18,100 nt of DNA from JBDTLH01 sp039934875. GTDB taxonomy: Bacteria; Acidobacteriota; Terriglobia; Terriglobales; Acidobacteriaceae. The notes below the pieces were generated by a model. The model did not search any database and was not told the DNA's origin. It was given only the letters and a program-made list of their open reading frames with translations. Shown piece by piece: positions 1-8,648 of the stretch; the first letter of the stretch is position 1; every line of letters starts with the position of its first letter. The position numbers and the translations under genes were made by a program. Location of the stretch: assembly GCA_039934875.1 (NCBI GenBank), contig JBDTLH010000146.1:1-18100 (forward strand), read 5' to 3'.

Positions 1-569
1 TCGCGAGACTAATGCCTGATTTCGTGGGTGAGTTCTTTGGCAATCCTACCGGCTCGATGGTGACGATCAAATGCTTTCCCTGGGTAATGCAGGACCGGAC
101 GCTGCTGCTGGGTGATTCCGCCCATGCGATCGTTCCGTTTTTCGGTCAGGGGCTGAACTGTGCATTTGAGGACTGTACCTGCCTAATAGATATGCTTCGA
201 GAGTACGGGCCGGCTTGGCCGAAGATATTTCACGAATTCCAGGCGGTCCGCAAACCGAATACAGACGCGATCGCGGACATGGCGCTTGACAACTTCGTTG
301 AGATGCGAGATCGCGTGGCCGATCCGCATTTTTTATTTATGAAGAGCGTCGAATTGGCGTTAGAGTCCAAACATCCGCGCAGGTTCGTGCCGAAATATTC
401 CATGGTGAGTTTCCATCAGGTCCCGTATGCGATCGCGCGGTCGCGGGGCAAGATCCAATCGCGAATATTAGCGGAGCTGTGTGCGTCAGCGCGTTCGATC
501 GAGGATATCGACTTTGCGCGAGCTGGCGAGATGATCACGGCAGAGTTGACGCCGTTGGAGTACGAATAA
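1..569 (+). CDS. kmo: Kynurenine 3-monooxygenase, C-terminal part (5' end outside window)
   Basis: This is the C-terminal part of an FAD-dependent aromatic hydroxylase. The reading frame is open to the left edge of the window, and the residues before the first visible ATG (position 12) still look like coding sequence, so the gene is cut by the window and does not start here. The second FAD-binding motif is clear: LLLGDSAHAIVPFFGQGLN at about residues 31-49 counted from that ATG, followed by AFEDC, as in kynurenine 3-monooxygenases of the PHBH fold. The hydrophilic C-terminal part lacks the membrane helix of the mitochondrial enzymes. The enzyme turns L-kynurenine into 3-hydroxykynurenine with NADPH and O2. 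The stop codon TAA is directly followed by the ATG of kynureninase, the next enzyme in the pathway, so the two are surely one transcription unit. The partner gene makes this call stronger than the domain alone would. Confidence 0.9.
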   Translation, partial: ARLMPDFVGEFFGNPTGSMVTIKCFPWVMQDRTLLLGDSAHAIVPFFGQGLNCAFEDCTCLIDMLREYGPAWPKIFHEFQAVRKPNTDAIADMALDNFVEMRDRVADPHFLFMKSVELALESKHPRRFVPKYSMVSFHQVPYAIARSRGKIQSRILAELCASARSIEDIDFARAGEMITAELTPLEYE

Positions 570-1844
570 ATGCAATCTATCCAGCTTGATCGCAGCCCGG
601 CCTGTGCCGCTGCCTTAAGCGCCGGTGATCCGCTGAAGGACTATCGGGAGCGGTTCTTTATACCCAAAGCCGACGGCGGCAGCGAGTGCGTTTACCTGAG
701 TGGTCACTCACTCGGCCTTCAACCCCGAACAGCGCATGATTACATAAGACATGAGTTAGAGGATTGGCAGCGCTTCGGCGTGGAAGGCCACTTTAGGGCG
801 ATGAACCCCTGGGTCTCATACCACAAACTGCTGACGGAGCAGACGGCCCGCCTCATAGGAGCCGAGCCGGTCGAGGTAGTGGTAATGAACTCGCTCACGG
901 TCAACCTTCATCTCATGATGGTCTCGTTTTACCGGCCGAGCGCACAGCGGCACAAGATACTGATCGAGGGTGGGGCGTTTCCCTCCGACCAGTATGCGGT
1001 CAAATCACAGATCCGGTTTCACGGTTTCGATCCGGCATCTTCTTTGCTTGAATTAAAGCCGCGTCCGGGCGAAAGCTGGCTACGTGAAGAAGATATCCTG
1101 CAAACGATCGAAGAAGAGGGTAATACGATTGCGCTGGTTCTGTTAGGAGGCGTTAATTACGCTACCGGTCAGGCATTTGATATCGCCAGCATCGCCAAGG
1201 CGGGACACGCAAAGGGTTGCATGGTCGGCTCGGACCTTGCCCACGCTGTGGGCAATCTGGAACTTAAGCTGCACGATTCCGGTGTCGATTTTGCGGTGTG
1301 GTGCAGCTACAAGTACCTCAACGGGGGCCCCGGTTGCGTTGGCGGTTGCTTCGTCCACCAGAGACATGCGCGAGATTTTACGTTGCCGCGGTTCGCGGGC
1401 TGGTGGGGCCACAATGAGCAGCAACGCTTTCTCATGGCGCCAGAGTTTGATCCGCTCGTGGGCGCGGAGGGATGGCAGTTGAGCAATGCACCAGTATTCT
1501 CAATGGCGGGGCTGCGAGCATCGATGAATATCTTCGATGAGGTTGGAATGGCTCGTTTGCGGAGCAAGAGCGTGGAGCTGACGCATTATCTGGAGTTTCT
1601 TCTGTTACCGTACGCTGGCGAAAAATTCCGGGTGATTACTCCGGCTGAACCCCTGAGCCGCGGCGCACAATTATCTGTTCGTCTGCTACGAGACGGGCGG
1701 AGTGTTTGTGAGCGGCTGATACACCAGGGGATTATCTGCGATTGGCGAGAGCCTGACGTGCTCAGAATTGCGCCGGTACCTCTATACAATACTTTCTCCG
1801 ATGTCTTTCGGTTCGTGGAAGTATTTGCCGGGCTGTTAACCTGA
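570..1844 (+). CDS. kynU: Kynureninase
   Basis: A PLP-dependent fold-type I hydrolase that cleaves 3-hydroxykynurenine (or kynurenine) to 3-hydroxyanthranilate (or anthranilate) plus alanine. At 424 residues it has normal family length. Visible motifs are LSGHSLGLQP near 43-52, the AFPSDQYA segment at 136-143, SDLAHAVGN at 221-229 with the PLP-ring aspartate, CSYKYLNGGPG at 245-255 with the Schiff-base lysine K248, and GWWGH at 277-281. The ATG follows the upstream stop with no gap, which suggests translational coupling with the monooxygenase. The product 3-hydroxyanthranilate would normally feed quinolinate/NAD synthesis or ring cleavage. No dioxygenase or nadC is visible, so the rest of the route lies outside the window. 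Confidence 0.96.
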   Translation: MQSIQLDRSPACAAALSAGDPLKDYRERFFIPKADGGSECVYLSGHSLGLQPRTAHDYIRHELEDWQRFGVEGHFRAMNPWVSYHKLLTEQTARLIGAEPVEVVVMNSLTVNLHLMMVSFYRPSAQRHKILIEGGAFPSDQYAVKSQIRFHGFDPASSLLELKPRPGESWLREEDILQTIEEEGNTIALVLLGGVNYATGQAFDIASIAKAGHAKGCMVGSDLAHAVGNLELKLHDSGVDFAVWCSYKYLNGGPGCVGGCFVHQRHARDFTLPRFAGWWGHNEQQRFLMAPEFDPLVGAEGWQLSNAPVFSMAGLRASMNIFDEVGMARLRSKSVELTHYLEFLLLPYAGEKFRVITPAEPLSRGAQLSVRLLRDGRSVCERLIHQGIICDWREPDVLRIAPVPLYNTFSDVFRFVEVFAGLLT

Positions 1845-1920
1845 CGCGAATTCGCAGGCGGTTACATCACCGAGAGCGCCAGATGACTCTCAATGTTTAA
1901 CCAAGTGAGGGTCGCGCGGG

Positions 1921-2856
1921 ATGGACATCTTCAAACACATTGCGCTTGACGGCATTCTTATCGCCGTCATCGCCCACGGACTGATTGGGCTGTCGCTGGT
2001 ATGGGACAAGGTGCTGCTCAAAAGGCCGGGCACCCAGAACCTGTTTTCCTATGTATTCTGGCTGGGCGCGATCAGCATCTTCGGATTAATCCTAATTCCG
2101 TTCGGCTTTAAGTTTCCAGGTTTTAAGCTGGCCGGACTGGGATTTATTGCGGGACTGCTGGATTTGTTTGCTTCCTATTTCTACTATTCAGCGTTGAAGG
2201 CGGGAGAAGCTTCAGAGGAACTCGCGGTAATGGGCGGATTTGCCCCCATCGCCACCGCGCTCATCTCGATACCATTGCTGAGTTCGTCCATCGGCGGAGA
2301 CTTGCTGGGCTTCGCGCTGATGACCGCCGGTGGCTTCGTGATGTTCGCGGCGGAAAAGCAGCCGCTCAAAAAGATGGTGCCGCGAATAGTCCTCGCAGCC
2401 GGCGGGTTCGGAATCATGAGCGTCCTGCAAAAGATCGTCTTCAATCATGCGACATTTGTAAGCGGGTATGTTTTCTTCACTATCGGAACAACTGTCGGGG
2501 CATTACTGATGCTGGTGCCCCCGTCATGGCGGCGCCAGATATTCGAGCACTCTGAAGAAGCGCCGCCCAGCAGCAAATTCTGGTATATGGTGAACCGGTT
2601 TGTGGCGGGAGTCGGCTCATTTCTGGTGGTCTTCGCGCTCACGAAAGCGTCACCATCACTCGTCTCAGCGATATCAGGCGTCCGCTATGTGATTATTTTT
2701 GTACTTGCCTATGCGATTACAGTGTGGAAGCCGGAGTGGTTTCGAGAAGATTTCACCAAACGGACGCTGGTGTTCAAGGTAATCGCCACGAGTTTAATTG
2801 TCGCAGGGCTGATTCTGGCGGGGCTGCATGGCAGCGGCACGGGCGGCGGACCTTAA
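1921..2856 (+). CDS. EamA/DMT-superfamily permease, full length
   Basis: A 311-residue integral membrane protein with about ten hydrophobic segments: near 10-27, 43-62, 70-90, 103-121, 126-144, 153-172, 180-199, 225-241, 247-268 and 284-302. This is the two-repeat layout of the drug/metabolite transporter superfamily. A charged loop at about 202-220 separates the last pair of segments in each half. The substrate cannot be read from sequence. The gene is 76 bp downstream of kynU on the same strand and could be cotranscribed, which would suggest an amino-acid or aromatic metabolite, but that is only context. GAGGG lies about 11 nt before the ATG. It converges on two half-size members of the same superfamily, ending 12 bp from the nearer one. 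Confidence 0.85.
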   Translation: MDIFKHIALDGILIAVIAHGLIGLSLVWDKVLLKRPGTQNLFSYVFWLGAISIFGLILIPFGFKFPGFKLAGLGFIAGLLDLFASYFYYSALKAGEASEELAVMGGFAPIATALISIPLLSSSIGGDLLGFALMTAGGFVMFAAEKQPLKKMVPRIVLAAGGFGIMSVLQKIVFNHATFVSGYVFFTIGTTVGALLMLVPPSWRRQIFEHSEEAPPSSKFWYMVNRFVAGVGSFLVVFALTKASPSLVSAISGVRYVIIFVLAYAITVWKPEWFREDFTKRTLVFKVIATSLIVAGLILAGLHGSGTGGGP

Positions 2857-2868
2857 TGAGCATGGCTG

Positions 2869-3231
2869 TCAGATCGTCAGCAAGTAGATGCCCACCGCGA
2901 CCAGAGCCACCCCGCTCCAACGCCGCCATCCTACGTCTTCGTGCAGGTACCATTCCGCTATCGCGGTCTTCAAGATGTAGCCAATGGCAGTGGCAGGGAC
3001 GGCGAAGCTCAACGATGCGACGGAGAGCAAGGCCAAAAATGCGATGAAAGAAACCGCGTTGGCAGCGACTCCAGCCATCACCATGCGATGAGTGAAGATG
3101 TACCGCGGCACATGGGAGAGGCCAAGAAGCACCTCGCCATCAATCTCGTCGTCCCTGGACATGCCTTTGGCGCTTAAGACGTCTCCCAGGGTGGAAGACA
3201 GCACGCAGGCGAAGACGAAGGCCCACTTCAT
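2869..3231 (-). CDS. Half-size SMR/EamA-like membrane protein, second of a pair
   Basis: A 120-residue protein with four predicted helices (about 2-18, 48-70, 74-93 and 100-119). The last two carry the EamA/SMR signature: SFAVPATAIGYILKT, then AEWYLHEDVGWRRWSG. I start it at the ATG at 3231, not at a possible start 90 nt upstream. That ATG overlaps the stop of the preceding gene as ATGA, and the protein begins hydrophobic (MKWAFVFACVLSS) exactly where its partner does. The 4-bp overlap implies coupled translation and probably a heterodimer, as in other paired half-size transporters such as EbrAB or ArnEF. The substrate is unknown. Confidence 0.8.
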   Translation of the reverse strand: MKWAFVFACVLSSTLGDVLSAKGMSRDDEIDGEVLLGLSHVPRYIFTHRMVMAGVAANAVSFIAFLALLSVASLSFAVPATAIGYILKTAIAEWYLHEDVGWRRWSGVALVAVGIYLLTI

Positions 3232-3647
3232 TGGGCGGCCCCCTGGGGCTTTGGAGTAGTGCGCGGCGGAGTGTTGTAAACCAGCATGGAACCGAAGGTA
3301 ATCAGCAGGATCCCCGCCCATCGCCCTACGGAAATGTATTCGTGCAGCAGGTATTTGCTAAGCAGCGCGGTCAAAACATATCCACTGGCGGTGACCGGCA
3401 ACACGTAGCTGAGGTCAGCCCAGGTGAACATGGTGAGCTGCGCGCCCATCCAGACGGCAAGGAGCGCGACTCCAGACAAGAAGTAGGGGTTGGCGAGAAG
3501 GGCTGCTGTGTAGCTAAGGAATGAGGTGGTAAAGAAATTCGGCATCTGGTTCATGCCATCCGCCAGCAAAAAATTGCCGAACGTATTGCTGAGCACGACC
3601 AGCAGGATAAAGATGCGGTTGAGATTAGCGCGAGCGGAGAGGTTCAA
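3228..3647 (-). CDS. Half-size SMR/EamA-like membrane protein, first of a pair
   Basis: A 139-residue, four-helix membrane protein with helices near 11-28, 54-75, 78-97 and 105-124. It contains LSYVLPVTASGYVLTALLSK followed by YLLHEYISVGRWAG, the conserved C-terminal half of EamA/SMR proteins. Its N-terminal VVLSNTFGNFLLADGM resembles the equivalent region of the downstream partner, so the two are paralogues. The start is TTG at 3647, supported by AAAAGG nine bases upstream and an in-frame stop shortly before. The C-terminus ends in a short Pro/Thr-rich cytosolic tail. The stop overlaps the partner's ATG. The pair probably forms a heteromeric exporter or flippase; its substrate cannot be inferred. 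Confidence 0.8.
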   Translation of the reverse strand: MNLSARANLNRIFILLVVLSNTFGNFLLADGMNQMPNFFTTSFLSYTAALLANPYFLSGVALLAVWMGAQLTMFTWADLSYVLPVTASGYVLTALLSKYLLHEYISVGRWAGILLITFGSMLVYNTPPRTTPKPQGAAQ

Positions 3648-3728
3648 AGCACAGTACCTTTTGAACAGATGAATTCGTCAGGGAGCCGGGTTTGTTGCAG
3701 CAAAGGTAATTTGTCCGCTGATGCAAGA

Positions 3729-3758
3729 TGCCCATCCGCCGTGCACGGCCGATGGGCA
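3729..3758. terminator. Imperfect 30-nt palindrome between pckA and the SMR pair
   Basis: Arms TGCCCATC (3729-3736) and GATGGGCA (3751-3758) are perfect complements. They enclose GCCGTGCACGGC, itself a palindrome, with one C:C mismatch on the way. It lies 30 bp past the pckA stop on the - strand, where a terminator would be expected, but there is no T-run on either side. It could be a Rho-dependent 3' end, an mRNA-stabilising hairpin or a protein site. Confidence 0.4.
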
Positions 3759-3787
3759 ATTGGATGCGAATTGTAAGGGGCCGGAGG

Positions 3788-5374
<1,587 letters not shown>

Positions 5375-5405
5375 GGGTAGGACTCCTTATAAAAGCAAAC
5401 TATTA

Positions 5406-5411
5406 ATTCTA
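5406..5411 (-). promoter_or_regulatory. Possible -10 box for pckA
   Basis: On the - strand TAGAAT lies about 32 nt upstream of the pckA start, in an AT-rich stretch that contrasts with the surrounding GC-rich coding DNA. Only a weak -35 (TTTTAT) sits 17 bp upstream. This is a suggestion only. Confidence 0.3.
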
Positions 5412-5488
5412 TCGGAAAGGAAAAGGAAATAAAAATCTCTCGGGGGCTGGCACTGGTGTGGGTCTGCGAAAATCGCGACGGCCCATCC

Positions 5489-5497
5489 TGCTACACT
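5489..5497 (+). promoter_or_regulatory. Extended -10 promoter immediately before the hydrolase start
   Basis: TGCTACACT reads as an extended -10 (TG-N-TACACT). It ends seven bases before the ATG at 5505, so transcription would begin at or within a base of the start codon. There is no Shine-Dalgarno sequence and no good -35. This fits a leaderless message but is prediction only. Confidence 0.4.
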
Positions 5498-5504
5498 CCT
5501 TGAC

Positions 5505-6416
5505 ATGCGATTCAAAGCTTGTCTGCTGGCCGTGCTTGCAGTGGCGACGCTCAGCGCCCAAACCTCACCCATCAGTGTCGGTGCGGATCCCGCGCCGGAT
5601 AGAGCGCATCCGGCGACCGCAACCGAGATGACGGTCCCGTCGCATGGCCAGAAGTTGTTTGGGATTTTTTATGCCGCTGCGGGTGCGGGCAATCATCCCA
5701 CTGTTGTGCTGCTGCACGGCTTTCCCGGATATGAGCAAAATCTGGATCTCGCGCAGGCCATTCGCCGCGCCGGGTGGAATGTTCTCGCATTGCACTATAG
5801 AGGGTCGTGGGGAGTGGGCGGGATGTTCTCGCTTGCCCATGCGATGGAAGATGCCGATGCGATGGTCGCCTTTGCCCGCTCGCCGGCCGCTGCAAGCAAG
5901 TATCACATCGACCGGGACCGGATCGTGGTCATCGGACACAGCATGGGAGGCTATATCGCGGCGTCCGCAACCGCGCATGAGCCCGCAGTGCGGGGCACGG
6001 TGATGATCGGCACATGGGACATTACCGCGCCTGCGCGTGGTGCGGCTGGGCTGTCGCGCCAGGAGCTGGTTAGAAAAGTTGAGACTGCAAGAGACCGCGC
6101 CGTGCCTGCGGACTTTTTGCCTCTTCAAGGTATAGACGCTCACAGCCTCGCGCTTGAGATCGTGGAGCATCGCGATTCCTGGGACCTCATAAAGTTTGCA
6201 CCGGGAATCGCCGCCCGCCCCGTACTGCTGCTCACTGCCGACGATGAGAGTGATCCCGGCTCAGCTCGTCTGGAGCAGGCGCTCAAGAACGGCGGCAACA
6301 CCCATGTGCGGAAGATATACACCGTGACGGACCATAGCTTTTCCGGCCGTCGCATCTATCTGCAATCGCTCGTTCTCAACTGGCTAGCCGCACTACCGAG
6401 TGTGCCGGCAAATTAG
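5505..6416 (+). CDS. Secreted alpha/beta hydrolase (dienelactone hydrolase/esterase-like)
   Basis: A 303-residue alpha/beta-hydrolase fold protein. Residues 1-22 (RFK, then a hydrophobic stretch ending TLSAQ) form a plausible signal peptide, so the mature protein is probably periplasmic or outer-membrane associated. The oxyanion-hole strand VVLLHGFPG (67-75) precedes the nucleophile elbow GHSMGG with Ser146. The acid is probably in TADDESD (244-250) and the base is His277 in VTDHSF. The substrate is unknown; esters or peptides are both possible for this family. The start at 5505 has no Shine-Dalgarno sequence but sits right after an extended -10. The gene is divergent from pckA and converges on tilS, with only 37 bp between stops. 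Confidence 0.85.
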   Translation: MRFKACLLAVLAVATLSAQTSPISVGADPAPDRAHPATATEMTVPSHGQKLFGIFYAAAGAGNHPTVVLLHGFPGYEQNLDLAQAIRRAGWNVLALHYRGSWGVGGMFSLAHAMEDADAMVAFARSPAAASKYHIDRDRIVVIGHSMGGYIAASATAHEPAVRGTVMIGTWDITAPARGAAGLSRQELVRKVETARDRAVPADFLPLQGIDAHSLALEIVEHRDSWDLIKFAPGIAARPVLLLTADDESDPGSARLEQALKNGGNTHVRKIYTVTDHSFSGRRIYLQSLVLNWLAALPSVPAN

Positions 6417-6453
6417 GGAATCGCCATGATTCGCCGAGCCAGGGGCAAAGCAC

Positions 6454-7812
6454 TCATTGCGAAAGCTCCTCGACGGCCAGCACAGGGCGGTGCGGCGGGA
6501 CACCACGGAGCCATATGATTTCTTCGTGGCATGCGAGTACAGGCCATTGCGCGCGCGCTTCGCGTGTGAGCTTGAGGGACTGAAGGTGTTCCTTGACTTT
6601 CTTGGAAGCGCGGGAATGAGCGGCATGGAAGCGGTCTCCGGGACGCCAATTGCGCAGGGTCAGGGAGAGGGGCGGCGCGGCTTCGCCGGGGATGATGGAA
6701 GAAATTCGCAGGGCCACAGCTCCGGCGGCTAGGGTCAGCGGTGTGCCGTCAAACATGGCGTGTGCTTCATAAGACCGGATGGAGGTGGACTCGCTCTCGC
6801 CGCGCCGGATTTGCAGTTCGCGGTGCAAGCGGCGGACACGAATGCCATTTCCAAGTTCCATCCATTTATCGCTCTTGGCGGAGGAAGACGCAAGCCCGAG
6901 GATGCGCTCGGTGTCCGCCAGAGACAGCGCTCCCACGGGATGTAGGGCCGCGCGTACCAATCGCCGTTGTAGGGCCAGCGGATGCCGCGACAAGGCCTCG
7001 AGGGAGAGCGCAAGCGATGCGGGCTGAAAAGCCGACGAGGAGCGGCCGCCACCCCGCACCGGCGCTCCGGGAAGCAGCAGAAAGGGAAGCGCGCGCTCGG
7101 TCTCCTGTTGCAACCAGGTCTCTTCCGCGCGCATGATCTCGGCCGTTTGCGCCAGTGCGGAATCCGCCTCTGGATTGAACTCGCGCAGCATCGGCATGAG
7201 TTGATGGCGAACACGATTGCGGGTATGGACGAGTTCGGCATTGCTGGAATCTGTGATCCAAGGCTGAGAGAGGGAGCGGAGATGCTGCTCGATTTCAGTG
7301 CGCGGGGCGAAGAGCAGCGGGCGAATAATATATCCGTTCGCGCGCTGGTACAGCGGATGAATGCCGCTCAGACCCCGCGGGCCCGCGCCGCGCAGCAACT
7401 TCATCATCACCGTCTCCGCCTGGTCGGTTTGTGTGTGCCCGGTGGCGACCTTATGCAATCCACTTTCTTGCAGCAGCGAATCGAACCACGAATACCGCAG
7501 GTTGCGGGCCGCGGTTTCAATGCTTTGGCGATGCAGTGCGGCGTGGGCGCGCACGTCGCCTGTTCCCCGGTAAAAGGGACAACCCAAGCTAGCCGCGAGC
7601 TCCGCGACAAAACATGCGTCGTCGGCTGACTCCGGCCTGAGCTGATGGTCGAAGTGCACCATCGAGAGGGCGAATCCTATGTCGTTGCGCAACTCGCAGA
7701 GCAGGCGGAAGAGGCACACGGAATCCGCGCCTCCGGAGACGGCGGCCCCGATCCGGTCTCCCGGAGAGATAAGCTGATGGCGCGCAATAAACTGGCGAAT
7801 GCGATCGAGCAC
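6454..7812 (-). CDS. tilS: tRNA(Ile)-lysidine synthase
   Basis: An ATP-dependent enzyme that joins lysine to C34 of the CAU-anticodon tRNA-Ile, making it read AUA. At 452 residues it is the long form. The PP-loop SGGADS is at 26-31. GHTQTDQAETVMMKLLRGAG at 125-144 and NRVRHQLMPML at 199-209 mark the N-terminal catalytic domain. The C-terminal third (about 250-452) is the tRNA-binding region and ends with a TilS-type domain (RPGDR near residue 390). The start is GTG at 7812, the only sensible start before an upstream in-frame stop. It is divergent from ispD with a very short gap, so the two must share a control region. Confidence 0.95.
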   Translation of the reverse strand: MLDRIRQFIARHQLISPGDRIGAAVSGGADSVCLFRLLCELRNDIGFALSMVHFDHQLRPESADDACFVAELAASLGCPFYRGTGDVRAHAALHRQSIETAARNLRYSWFDSLLQESGLHKVATGHTQTDQAETVMMKLLRGAGPRGLSGIHPLYQRANGYIIRPLLFAPRTEIEQHLRSLSQPWITDSSNAELVHTRNRVRHQLMPMLREFNPEADSALAQTAEIMRAEETWLQQETERALPFLLLPGAPVRGGGRSSSAFQPASLALSLEALSRHPLALQRRLVRAALHPVGALSLADTERILGLASSSAKSDKWMELGNGIRVRRLHRELQIRRGESESTSIRSYEAHAMFDGTPLTLAAGAVALRISSIIPGEAAPPLSLTLRNWRPGDRFHAAHSRASKKVKEHLQSLKLTREARAQWPVLACHEEIIWLRGVPPHRPVLAVEELSQ

Positions 7813-7813
7813 A

Positions 7814-7842
7814 TTGGAATCTTAATGCCGCGCCCTTATACT
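7814..7842 (+). promoter_or_regulatory. Sigma70-like promoter for ispD
   Basis: TTGGAA (7814-7819), a 17-bp spacer and TATACT (7837-7842) match a housekeeping promoter. The predicted transcription start falls at about 7849-7852, exactly at the GTG (7852) that aligns with the usual IspD N-terminus. This supports a leaderless ispD message. The -35 box begins two bases beyond the tilS start codon. Confidence 0.55.
7835..7840 (-). promoter_or_regulatory. -10 box for tilS, overlapping the ispD -10
   Basis: TATAAG on the - strand lies 22 bases before the tilS GTG. Four of its six bases are the complement of the ispD -10 hexamer (TATACT, 7837-7842). No convincing -35 sits at the usual spacing. Confidence 0.4.
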
Positions 7843-7851
7843 CGTCATTCT

Positions 7852-8556
7852 GTGAAGGTAATTGCAATCATTCCCGCTGCTGGATTGGGGACGCGAATGG
7901 CGGGCTCCCGGTCGAAGCAGTTTCTCTCGCTGGGCGGCGAGCCGGTGCTCATGCAAACCGTCAAGCGGCTGTTGGGGGTTGAACGCGTGACCTCGGCGAT
8001 AATCGCGCTGCGCGCGAGTGAGATGGAGACGGTGGAGGAATGGCTGCGCGCTGCCGGATTGGCGGGACGCGTGCAATTGGTGGAGGGCGGCGAGCGACGT
8101 CAGGACTCCGTGGCTAATGCATTGCAAGTCACTCGCGCCGACCCCGAGGACATTGTGTTGGTGCATGACGCGGTGCGTCCGCTGGTACAGCGTCAGAGTA
8201 TTGAAGCGTGTATCGCCGCGGTTGAGCTTCATGGCGCGGCCATCGTTGGCTTGCCCGCCGTGGACACGGTAAAGCAGGTGGAGCGCACCGCGGATGGGGC
8301 GCTCATCAGCTCGACTATTCCGCGCGAGCGCGTGGTCATGGCACAGACCCCGCAAGGCTTCCGCCATCGCATTTTGCAGGATGCCATCAACCAGGCCATG
8401 GCGGATGGATTTCTCGGCACTGACGAGGCATCGGTGGTCGAGCGCGCGGGATATGACGTGGCCGTGGTAATGGGAGCGCGGGAAAATTTCAAAATTACGA
8501 ATGCGGGCGATCTGGAACTGGCGGAGTACTATCTCGCGCGACAAAAGGGAGACTGA
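7852..8556 (+). CDS. ispD: 2-C-methyl-D-erythritol 4-phosphate cytidylyltransferase
   Basis: The third enzyme of the MEP isoprenoid pathway: MEP + CTP gives CDP-ME + PPi. The nucleotide-binding N-terminus KVIAIIPAAGLGTRM with the following KQF is diagnostic. VHDAVRPLV and the DTVK segment (conserved Asp and Lys) follow, and the protein ends in ITNAGDLELAE. From the GTG at 7852 it is 234 residues, the normal length. An ATG at 7825 would add nine residues and is the alternative start, but the promoter match places the -10 box downstream of that ATG. An open frame reaching back to 7645 is antisense to tilS and is not the gene. ispF follows on the same strand after 92 bp. Confidence 0.95.
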   Translation: MKVIAIIPAAGLGTRMAGSRSKQFLSLGGEPVLMQTVKRLLGVERVTSAIIALRASEMETVEEWLRAAGLAGRVQLVEGGERRQDSVANALQVTRADPEDIVLVHDAVRPLVQRQSIEACIAAVELHGAAIVGLPAVDTVKQVERTADGALISSTIPRERVVMAQTPQGFRHRILQDAINQAMADGFLGTDEASVVERAGYDVAVVMGARENFKITNAGDLELAEYYLARQKGD

Positions 8557-8566
8557 TCAAAGATGA

Positions 8567-8648
8567 AGCCTGGCAGCCGTCAACGGTCAGCTTGTGCAAT
8601 TGGGGATTTCAAATTGCCAGGCTGATAGCTGTAAGCTGAGAACTAACG
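8567..8648 (+). repeat. Hairpins and heptad-periodic spacer between ispD and ispF
   Basis: AGCCTGGCA (8567-8575) and TGCCAGGCT (8615-8623) form a perfect 9-bp inverted repeat. A second pair, GCAATT (8596-8601) and AATTGC (8612-8617), competes with it. From 8620 to 8647 the sequence reads as four degenerate 7-mers: GGCTGAT, AGCTGTA, AGCTGAG, AACTAAC. No terminator T-run is present, so this looks like an interspersed spacer repeat or a processing hairpin inside an ispD-ispF operon. Confidence 0.5.

Noticed and set aside
1846..1855. GCGAATTCGC palindrome after kynU
   Set aside because: A single 10-bp palindrome without a loop or T-run; likely chance or an isolated site, with no supporting context.
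3232..3321. Longer N-terminus for the second half-size transporter
   Set aside because: The extra 30 residues are hydrophilic and lie in another frame of the partner gene. The ATGA overlap start at 3231 fits the family.
6982..7629. A 215-codon open frame on + across tilS
   Set aside because: It is antisense to the catalytic domain of TilS and has no protein-like features.
7645..7851. Upstream extension of ispD to the first ATG in the frame
   Set aside because: It would overlap tilS antisense, and the extra residues have no IspD homology. The promoter match places the start at 7852.
7822..8544. A 240-codon open frame on - opposite ispD
   Set aside because: Shadow of ispD: His/Arg-rich composition with no motif.
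8636..8641. CTGAGA before ispF as a TPP-riboswitch core
   Set aside because: No second conserved core or stem organisation is present, and ispF is not a thiamine gene. The hexamer is part of the heptad repeat.
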